Below, piece after piece: positions 1-8,783 of a stretch of 64,000 nucleotides of DNA. The notes under the pieces are model-generated. The model was not told where the DNA came from and searched no databases. It saw nothing but the letters and a program-made list of their open reading frames with translations. The stretch lies in assembly GCF_963576545.1 (NCBI RefSeq), contig NW_026870413.1, forward strand, positions 62,001-126,000. The letters are read 5' to 3'. Both the position numbers and the translations under genes were made by a program. The stretch comes from Limanda limanda (Eukaryota; Chordata; Actinopteri; Pleuronectiformes; Pleuronectidae). How positions within the stretch are numbered: position 1 is the stretch's first letter; every line of letters begins with the position of its first letter.

Positions 1-89
1 CGACCTTCGGAAGAGGTCGACCGACGAAATTCCCCCAAATCTGAGGAGATATTCTTGAATAACTTTTTTTGTGAAGGTCGGAGAGACTT
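1..89 (+). repeat. Partial B monomer at left edge
   Basis: The window opens inside a B unit at about offset 66 (CGACCTTCGG). The last base of the unit is missing: the junction reads GAGACTTCAAG where all others read GAGACTTGCAAG, a one-base deletion. The array therefore continues to the left of the window. Confidence 0.93.
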
Positions 90-256
90 CAAGTAGGCTC
101 TACCCCCACTAAATGGGGTAGCGCGCATCGATCGGTACCATCCTTGAGCTTCTCCGACTTTCGGAAGGGTTAGGGTTAGGGATGAAAGCACATAGGAGAA
201 AGAGATATTCTTGAATAACTTTTTTTGTGAAGGTCGGAGAGACTTGCAAGTAGGCT

Positions 257-278
257 CTACCCCCACTAAATGGGGTAG
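257..278 (+). repeat. Hairpin-forming inverted repeat in A (representative)
   Basis: Perfect 7-bp arms CTACCCC and GGGGTAG flank an 8-base CACTAAAT spacer at offset 11-32 of the A unit. The same arrangement recurs in nearly every A. In the common GGGGTTG variant the stem loses its terminal pairs. One unit (A at 42842) carries CCCGCAC, which changes the loop-proximal base. Cruciform or RNA hairpin formation is possible but untested. Confidence 0.8.
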
Positions 279-323
279 CGCGCATCGATCGGTACCATCC
301 TTGAGCTTCTCCGACTTTCGGAA

Positions 324-344
324 GGGTTAGGGTTAGGGTTAGGG
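324..344 (+). repeat. Embedded telomere-type block GGG(TTAGGG)3 (representative)
   Basis: Four GGG tracts separated by TTA occupy offset 78-98 of the A unit, the same composition as the vertebrate-type telomeric G-quadruplex core. It recurs at this offset in about 264 full-length A units. Twenty A units have one TTAGGG fewer (157 bp) and two have one more (169 bp). Degenerate versions mark specific lineages: TTAGCG (A at 3125, 4095, 13433), TTAGAG (2481, 12789, 33351, 34158), a GGTAAGGG end (6679, 9909, 17476, 20217, 25671, 28555, 29354, 35772, 39948, 44124) and TTAAGG (3614, 4584). Confidence 0.95.
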
Positions 345-409
345 ATGAAAGCACATAGGAGAAAGAGATATTCTTGAATAACTTTTTTTGTGAAGGTCGG
401 AGAGACTTG

Positions 410-564
410 GAAAGTGGTTGCATCTGGACTAATTTGGGTCCTGCGGATCGATTGGTACCATCCCCGAGCTTGTACGACCTTCGGAAGAGGTCGACCGACG
501 AAATTCCCCCAAATCTGAGGAGATATTCTTGAATAACTTTTTTTGTGAAGGTCGGAGAGACTTG
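410..564 (+). repeat. Reference B monomer (155 bp, non-telomeric type)
   Basis: First complete B unit. Positions 1-78 align without gaps to A (55/78 identical; 1-20 is essentially unrelated, 21-78 is about 79% identical), including GGTACC at the same offset 45-50. Positions 79-110 replace the telomere cassette of A with a different 32-bp piece containing GTCGAC and CCCCCAAATCTGAG. Positions 111-155 equal A 119-163. Lineage markers in other B units are CTGCAG for CTGCGG, CATACCCGAG, GGATTAATT, TGCGAATCG, CCCCAAGCTTG (makes a HindIII site) and ATTCTTCCAAAT. Confidence 0.97.
475..493 (+). repeat. Hairpin-forming inverted repeat in B (representative)
   Basis: CGACCT and AGGTCG form perfect 6-bp arms around a 7-base loop TCGGAAG at offset 66-84 of B. 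It runs directly into the palindrome GGTCGACC. It is present in almost all B units; single units lose a pair (for example GTACAACC in B at 17321, GTCAACC in B at 55313). In A the matching place keeps only a short CCGA/TCGG arm pair, so this structure is B-specific. Confidence 0.75.
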
Positions 565-2325
565 CAAGTAGGCTCTACCCCCACTAAATGGGGTAGCGCG
601 CATCGATCGGTACCATCCTTGAGCTTCTCCGACTTTCGGAAGGGTTAGGGTTAGGGTTAGGGATGAAAGCACATAGGAGAAAGAGATATTCTTGAATAAC
701 TTTTTTTGTGAAGGTCGGAGAGACTTGCAAGTAGGCTCTACCCCCACTAAATGGGGTAGCGCGCATCGATCGGTACCATCCTTGAGCTTCTCCGACTTTC
801 GGAAGGGTTAGGGTTAGGGTTAGGGATGAAAGCACATAGGAGAAAGAGATATTCTTGAATAACTTTTTTTGTGAAGGTCGGAGAGACTTGCAAGTAGGCT
901 CTACCCCCACTAAATGGGGTAACGCGCATCGATCGGTACCATCCTTGAGCTTCTCCGACTTTCGGAAGGGTTAGGGTTAGGGTTAGGGATGAAAGCACAT
1001 AGGAGAAAGAGATATTCTTGAATAACTTTTTTTGTGAAGGTCGGAGAGACTTGGAAAGTGGTTGCATCTGGACTAATTTGGGTCCTGCGGATCGATTGGT
1101 ACCATCCCCGAGCTTGTACGACCTTCGGAAGAGGTCGACCGACGAAATTCCCCCAAATCTGAGGAGATATTCTTGAATAACTTTTTTTGTGAAGGTCGGA
1201 GAGACTTGCAAGTAGGCTCTACCCCCACTAAATGGGGTAGCGCGCATCGATCGGAACCATTCTTGAGCTTCTCCGACTTTCGGAAGGGTTAGGGTTAGGG
1301 TTAGGGATGAAAGCACATAGGAGAAAGAGATATTCTTGAATAACTTTTTTTGTGAAGGTCGGAGAGACTTGGAAAGTGGTTGCATCTGGACTAATTTGGG
1401 TCCTGCGGATCGATTGGTACCATCCCCGAGCTTGTACGACCTTCGAAAGAGGTCGACCGACGAAATTCCCCCAAATCTGAGGAGATATTCTTGAATAACT
1501 TTTTTTGTGAAGGTCGGAGAGACTTGCAAGTAGGCTCTACCCCCACTAAATGGGGTAGCGCGCATCGATCGGTACCATCCTTGAGCTTCTCCGACTTTCG
1601 GAAGGGTTAGGGTTAGGGTTAGGGATGAAAGCACATAGGAGAAAGAGATATTCTTGAATAACTTTTTTTGTGAAGGTCGGAGAGACTTGCAAGTAGGCTC
1701 TACCCCCACTAAATGGGGTAGCGCACATCGATCGGTACCATCCTTGAGCTTCTCCGACTTTCGGAAGGGTTAGGGTTAGGGTTAGGGATGAAAGCACATA
1801 GGAGAAAGAGATATTCTTGAATAACTTTTTTTGTGAAGGTCGGAGAGACTTGAAAAGTGGTTGCATCTGGACTAATTTGGGTCCTGCGGATCGATTGGTA
1901 CCATCCTTGAGCTTGTACGACCTTCGGAAGAGGTCGACCGACGAAATTCCCCCAAATCTGAGGAGATATTCTTGAATAACTTTTTTTGTGAAGGTCGGAG
2001 AGACTTGCAAGTAGGCTCTACCCCCACTAAATGGGGTAGCGCGCATCGATCGGAACCATTCTTGAGCTTCTCCGACTTTCGGAAGGGTTAGGGTTAGGGT
2101 TAGGGATGAAAGCACATAGGAGAAAGACATATTCTTGAATAACTTTTTTTGTGAAGGTCGGAGAGACTTGGAAAGTGGTTGCATCTGGACTAATTTGGGT
2201 CCTGCGGATCGATTGGTACCATCCCCGAGCTTGTACGACCTTCGGAAGAGGTCGACCAACGAAATTCCCCCAAATCTGAGGAGATATTCTTGAATAACTT
2301 TTTTTGTGAAGGTCGGAAAGACTTG

Positions 2326-2480
2326 CAAGTAGGCTCTACCCCCACTAAATGGGGTAGCGCGCATCGATCGGTACCATCCCCGAGCTTGTACGACCTTCGG
2401 AAGAGGTCGACCGACGAAATTCCCCCAAATCTGAGGAGATATTCTTGAATAACTTTTTTTGTGAAGGTCGGAGAGACTTG
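2326..2480 (+). repeat. A/B chimeric monomer, copy 1
   Basis: The unit begins as A (CAAGTAGG to CGATCGG) and ends as B (ATCCCCGAGCTTGTACG onward), total 155 bp. The switch lies in GGTACCATCC (offset 45-54), identical in both parents. It follows a complete B (2171) and precedes an A with TTAGAG (2481). This fits an unequal crossover or gene conversion between A and B. Confidence 0.93.
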
Positions 2481-3124
2481 CAAGTAGGCTCTACCCCCAC
2501 TAAATGGGGTTGCGCGCATCGATCGGTACCATCCTTGAGCTTCTCCGACTTTCGGAAGGGTTAGGGTTAGAGTTAGGGATGAAAGCACATAGGAGAAAGA
2601 GATATTCTTGAATAACTTTTTTTGTGAAGGTCAGAGAGACTTGCAAGTAGGCTCTACCCCCACTAAATGGGGTAGCGCACATCGATCGGTACCATCCTTG
2701 AGCTTCTCCGACTTTCGGAAGGGTTAGGGTTAGGGTTAGGGATGAAAGCATATAGGAGAAAGAGATATTCTTGAATAACTTTTTTTGTGAAGGTCGGAGA
2801 GACTTGGAAAGTGGTTGCATCTGGACTAATTTGGGTCCTGCGGATCGATTGGTACCATCCCCGAGCTTGTACGACCTTCGGAAGAGGTCGACCGACGAAA
2901 TTCCCCCAAATCTGAGGAGATATTCTTGAATAACTTTTTTTGTGAAGGTCGGAGAGACATGCAAGTAGGCTCTACCCCCACTAAATGGGGTTGCGCGCAT
3001 CGATCGGTACCATCCTTGAGCTTCTCCGACTTTCGGAAGGGTTAGGGTTAGGGTTAGGGATGAAAGCACATAGGAGAAAGAGATATTCTTGAATAACTTT
3101 TTTTGTGAAGGTCGGAGAGACTTG

Positions 3125-5064
3125 CAAGTAGGCTCTACCCCCACTAAATGGGGTAGCGCGCATCGATCGGTACCATCTTTGAGCTTCTCCGACTTTCGGA
3201 AGGGTTAGCGTTAGGGTTAGGGATGAAAGCACATAGGAGAAAGAGATATTCTTGAATAACTTTTTTTGTGAAGGTCGGAGAGACTTGCAAGTAGGCTCTA
3301 CCCCCACTAAATGGGGTAGCGCGCATCGATCGGTACCATCCTTGAGCTTCTCCGACTTTCGGAAGGGTTAGGGTTAGGGTTAGGGATGAAAGCACATAGG
3401 AGAAAGAGATATTCTTGAATAACTTTTTTTGTGAAGGTCGGAGAGACTTGCAAGTAGGCTCTACCCCCACTAAATGGGGTAGCGCGCATCGATCGGTACC
3501 ATCCTTGAGCTTCTCCGACTTTCGGAAGGGTTAGGGTTAGGGTTAGGGATGAAAGCACATAGGAGAAAGAGATATTCTTGAATAACTTTTTTTGTGAAGG
3601 TCGGAGAGACTTGCAAGTAGGCTCTACCCCCACTAAATGGGGTAGCGCGCATCGATCGGTACCATCCTTGAGCTTCTCCGACTTTCGGAAGGGTTAGGGT
3701 TAGGGTTAAGGATGAAAGCACATAGGAGAAAGAGATATTCTTGAATAACTTTTTTTGTGAAGGTCGGAGAGACTTGGAAAGTGGTTGCATCTGGACTAAT
3801 TTGGGTCCTGCGGATCGATTGGTACCATCCCCGAGCTTGTACGACCTTCGGAAGAGGTCGACCGACGAAATTCCCCCAAATCTGAGGAGATATTCTTGAA
3901 TAACTTTTTTTGTGAAGGTCGGAGAGACTTGCAAGTAGGCTCTACCCCCACTAAATGGGGTAGCGCGCATCGATCGGTACCATACTTGAGCTTCTCCGAC
4001 TTTCGGAAGGGTTAGGGTTAGGGTTAGGGATGAAAGCACATAGGAGAAAGAGATATTCTTGAATAACTTTTTTTGTGAAGGTCGGAGAGACTTGCAAGTA
4101 GGCTCTACCCCCACTAAATGGGGTAGCGCGCATCGATCGGTACCATCTTTGAGCTTCTCCGACTTTCGGAAGGGTTAGCGTTAGGGTTAGGGATGAAAGC
4201 ACATAGGAGAAAGAGATATTCTTGAATAACTTTTTTTGTGAAGGTCGGAGAGACTTGCAAGTAGGCTCTACCCCCACTAAATGGGGTAGCGCGCATCGAT
4301 CGGTACCATCCTTGAGCTTCTCCGACTTTCGGAAGGGTTAGGGTTAGGGTTAGGGATGAAAGCACATAGGAGAAAGAGATATTCTTGAATAACTTTTTTT
4401 GTGAAGGTCGGAGAGACTTGCAAGTAGGCTCTACCCCCACTAAATGGGGTAGCGCGCATCGATCGGTACCATCCTTGAGCTTCTCCGACTTTCGGAAGGG
4501 TTAGGGTTAGGGTTAGGGATGAAAGCACATAGGAGAAAGAGATATTCTTGAATAACTTTTTTTGTGAAGGTCGGAGAGACTTGCAAGTAGGCTCTACCCC
4601 CACTAAATGGGGTAGCGCGCATCGATCGGTACCATCCTTGAGCTTCTCCGACTTTCGGAAGGGTTAGGGTTAGGGTTAAGGATGAAAGCACATAGGAGAA
4701 AGAGATATTCTTGAATAACTTTTTTTGTGAAGGTCGGAGAGACTTGGAAAGTGGTTGCATCTGGACTAATTTGGGTCCTGCGGATCGATTGGTACCATCC
4801 CCGAGCTTGTACGACCTTCGGAAGAGGTCGACCGACGAAATTCCCCCAAATCTGAGGAGATATTCTTGAATAACTTTTTTTGTGAAGGTCGGAGAGACTT
4901 GCAAGTAGGCTCTACCCCCACTAAATGGGGTAGCGCGCATCGATCGGTACCATACTTGAGCTTCTCCGACTTTCGGAAGGGTTAGGGTTAGGGTTAGGGA
5001 TGAAAGCACATAGGAGAAAGAGATATTCTTGAATAACTTTTTTTGTGAAGGTCGGAGAGACTTG
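3125..5064 (+). repeat. 970-bp six-unit tandem duplication inside copy I
   Basis: Two consecutive blocks, 3125-4094 and 4095-5064, each read A A A A B A. Both carry the same markers in the same places: CCATCTTTGAGC and TTAGCG in the first A, TTAAGG in the fourth A, and CCATACTTGAGC in the last A. Copy II has only one corresponding set (A 13433 carries TTAGCG), so the duplication arose after, or was lost after, the 10.3-kb duplication. Confidence 0.9.
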
Positions 5065-7805
5065 CAAGTAGGCTCTACCCCCACTAAATGGGGTAGCGCG
5101 CATCGATCGGTACCATCCTTGAGCTTCTCTGACTTTCGGAAGGGTTAGGGTTAGGGTTAGGGATGAAAGCACATAGGAGAAAGAGATATTCTTGAATAAC
5201 TTTTTTTGTGAAGGTCGGAGAGACTTGCAAGTAGGCTCTACCCCCACTAAATGGGGTAGCGCGCATCGATCGGTACCATCCTTGAGCTTCTCCGACTTTC
5301 GGAAGGGTTAGGGTTAGGGTTAGGGATGAAAGCACATAGGAGAAAGAGATATTCTTGAATAACTTTTTTTGTGAAGGTCGGAGAGACTTGCAAGTAGGCT
5401 CTACCCCCACTAAATGGGGTAGCGCGCATCGATCGGTACCATCCTTGAGCTTCTCCGACTTTCGGAAGGGTTAGGGTTAGGGTTAGGGATGAAAGCACAT
5501 AGGAGAAAGAGATATTCTTGAATAACTTTTTTTGTGAAGGTCGGAGAGACTTGCAAGTAGGCTCTACCCCCACTAAATGGGGTAGCGCGCATCGATCGGT
5601 ACCATCCTTGAGCTTCTCCGACTTTCGGAAGGGTTAGGGTTAGGGTTAGGGATGAAAGCACATAGGAGAAAGAGATATTCTTGAATAACTTTTTTTGTGA
5701 AGGTCGGAGAGACTTGCAAGTAGGCTCTACCCCCACTAAATGGGGTAGCGCGCATCGATCGGTACCATCCTTGAGCTTCTCCGACTTTCGGAAGGGTTAG
5801 GGTTAGGGTTAGGGATGAAAGCACATAGGAGAAAGAGATATTCTTGAATAACTTTTTTTGTGAAGGTCGGAGAGACTTGGAAAGTGGTTGCATCTGGACT
5901 AATTTGGGTCCTGCGGATCGATTGGTACCATCCCCGAGCTTGTACGACCTTCGGAAGAGGTCGACCGACGAAATTCCCCCAAATCTGAGGAGATATTCTT
6001 GAATAACTTTTTTTGTGAAGGTCGGAGAGACTTGCAAGTAGGCTCTACCCCCACTAAATGGGGTAGCGCGCATCGATCGGTACCATCCTTGAGCTTCTCC
6101 GACTTTCGGAAGGGTTAGGGTTAGGGTTAGGGATGAAAGCACATAGGAGAAAGAGATATTCTTGAATAACTTTTTTTGTGAAGGTCGGAGAGACTTGCAA
6201 GTAGGCTCTACCCCCACTAAATGGGGTAGCGCGCATCGATCGGTACCATCCTTGAGCTTCTCTGACTTTCGGAAGGGTTAGGGTTAGGGTTAGGGATGAA
6301 AGCACATAGGAGAAAGAGATATTCTTGAATAACTTTTTTTGTGAAGGTCGGAGAGACTTGCAAGTAGGCTCTACCCCCACTAAATGGGGTTGCGCGCATC
6401 GATCGGTACCATCCTTGAGCTTCTCCGACTTTCGGAAGGGTTAGGGTTAGGGTTAGGGATGAAAGCACATAGGAGAAAGAGATATTCTTGAATAACTTTT
6501 TTTGTGAAGGTCGGAGATACTTGGAAAGTGGTTGCATCTGGACTAATTTGGGTCCTGCAGATCGATTGGTACCATCCCCGAGCTTGTACGACCTTCGGAA
6601 GAGGTCGACCGACGAAATTCCCCCAAATCTGAGGAGATATTCTTGAATAACTTTTTTTGTGAAGGTCGGAGAGACTTGCAAGTAGGCTCTACCCCCACTA
6701 AATGGGGTTGCGCGCATCGATCGGTACCATCCTTGAGCTTCTCCGACTTTCGGAAGGGTTAGGGTTAGGGTAAGGGATGAAAGCACATAGGAGAAAGAGA
6801 TATTCTTGAATAACTTTTTTTGTGAAGGTCGGAGAGACTTGCAAGTAGGCTCTACCCCCAGTAAATGGGGTAGCGCGCATCGATCGGTACCATCCTTGAG
6901 CTTCTCCGACTTTCGGAAGGGTTAGGGTTAGGGTTAGGGATGAAAGCACATAGGAGAAAGAGATATTCTTGAATAACTTTTTTTGTGAAGGTCGGAGAGA
7001 CTTGGAAAGTGGTTGCATCTGGACTAATTTGGGTCCTGCGGATCGATTGGTACCATACCCGAGCTTGTACGACCTTCGGAAGAGGTCGACCGACGAAATT
7101 CCCCCAAATCTGAGGAGATATTCTTGAATAACTTTTTTTGTGAAGGTCGGAGAGACTTGCAAGTAGGCTCTACCCCCACTAAATGGGGTAGCGCGCATCG
7201 ATCGGTACCATCCTTGAGCTTCTCCGACTTTCGGAAGGGTTAGGGTTAGGGTTAGGGATGAAAGCACATAGGAGAAAGAGATATTCTTGAATAACTTTTT
7301 TTGTGAAGGTCGGAGAGACTTGCAAGTAGGCTCTACCCCCACTAAATGGGGTAGCGCGCATCGATCGGTACCATCCTTGAGCTTCTCCGACTTTCGGAAG
7401 GGTTAGGGTTAGGGTTAGGGATGAAAGCACATAGGAGAAAGAGTTATTCTTGAATAACTTTTTTTGTGAAGGTCAGAGAGACTTGCAAGTAGGCTCTACA
7501 CCCACTAAATGGGGTTGCGCGCATCGATCGGTACCATCCTTGAGCTTCTCCGACTTTCGGAAGGGTTAGGGTTAGGGTTAGGGATGAAAGCACATAGGAG
7601 AAAGAGATATTCTTGAATAACTTTTTTTGTGAAGGTCGGAGAGACTTGCAAGTAGGCTCTACCCCCACTAAATGGGGTAGCGCGCATCGATCGGTACCAT
7701 CCTTGAGCTTCTCCGACTTTCGGAAGGGTTAGGGTTAGGGATGAAAGCACATAGGAGAAAGAGATATTCTTGAATAACTTTTTTTGTGAAGGTCGGAGAG
7801 ACTTG

Positions 7806-8783
7806 CAAGTAGGCTCTACCCCCACTAAATGGGGTAGCGCGCATCGATCGGTACCATCCTTGAGCTTCTCTGACTTTCGGAAGGGTTAGGGTTAGGGTTA
7901 GGGATGAAAGCACATAGGAGAAAGAGATATTCTTGAATAACTTTTTTTGTGAAGGTCGGAGAGACTTGCAAGTAGGCTCTACCCCCACTAAATGGGGTAA
8001 CGCGCATCGATCGGTACCATCCTTGAGCTTCTCCGACTTTCGGAAGGGTTAGGGTTAGGGTTAGGGATGAAAGCACATAGGAGAAAGAGATATTCTTGAA
8101 TAACTTTTTTTGTGAAGGTCGGAGAGACTTGCAAGTAGGCTCTACCCCCACTAAATGGGGTAGCGCGCATCGATCGGTACCATCCTTGAGCTTCTCCGAC
8201 TTTCGGAAGGGTTAGGGTTAGGGTTAGGGATGAAAGCACATAGGAGAAAGAGATATTCTTGAATAACTTTTTTTGTGAAGGTCGGAGAGACTTGCAAGTA
8301 GGCTCTACCCCCACTAAATGGGGTAGCGCGCATCGATCGGTACCATCCTTGAGCTTCTCTGACTTTCGGAAGGGTTAGGGTTAGGGTTAGGGATGAAAGC
8401 ACATAGGAGAAAGAGATATTCTTGAATAACTTTTTTTGTGAAGGTCGGAGAGACTTGCAAGTAGGCTCTACCCCCACTAAATGGGGTAACGCGCATCGAT
8501 CGGTACCATCCTTGAGCTTCTCCGACTTTCGGAAGGGTTAGGGTTAGGGTTAGGGATGAAAGCACATAGGAGAAAGAGATATTCTTGAATAACTTTTTTT
8601 GTGAAGGTCGGAGAGACTTGCAAGTAGGCTCTACCCCCACTAAATGGGGTAGCGCGCATCGATCGGTACCATCCTTGAGCTTCTCCGACTTTCGGAAGGG
8701 TTAGGGTTAGGGTTAGGGATGAAAGCACATAGGAGAAAGAGATATTCTTGAATAACTTTTTTTGTGAAGGTCGGAGAGACTTG
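7806..8783 (+). repeat. 489-bp three-unit tandem duplication inside copy I
   Basis: Blocks 7806-8294 and 8295-8783 are each three A units, with CTCTGAC in the first, GGGGTAACGCG at the start of the second, and a plain third. Copy II has a single set of three A units at the matching place (18603-19091), which accounts for the 489-bp offset shift between the copies. Confidence 0.88.

Larger units (their letters stand above)
247..409 (+). repeat. Reference A monomer (163 bp, telomere-motif type)
   Basis: First canonical A unit. Offsets within the unit: 11-32 inverted repeat CTACCCC/GGGGTAG; 33-38 GCGCGC or close; ATCGAT about 39-44; GGTACC 45-50; CCGACTTTCGG about 65-75; 78-98 GGG(TTAGGG)3; then a short A-rich piece (GATGAAAGCACATAGGAGAAA); 119-163 the 45-bp tail shared with B, including a T7 tract and GTGAAGGTCGG. 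GC is 77/163 (47%). CpG count is 7 against about 8.7 expected. Recurrent variants are GGGGTTGCG for GGGGTAGCG, CTCTGAC for CTCCGAC, GCGCACATC, GGAACCATTC, and two or four TTAGGG copies. Confidence 0.97.

Noticed and set aside
410..564. CENP-B box in the monomers
   Set aside because: B has TTCGGAAGAGG, which fits the first part of the box consensus (TTCG, four bases, A), but the required CGGG at the end is TCGA in B and TAGG in A. The match is too weak to call.
410..564. Pol III promoter / tRNA-derived (SINE-like) origin
   Set aside because: TTGGAAAGTGG at the start of B loosely resembles an A box and the T7 tract could stop Pol III, but no B box at a suitable distance is present, and the T tract is in both monomers.
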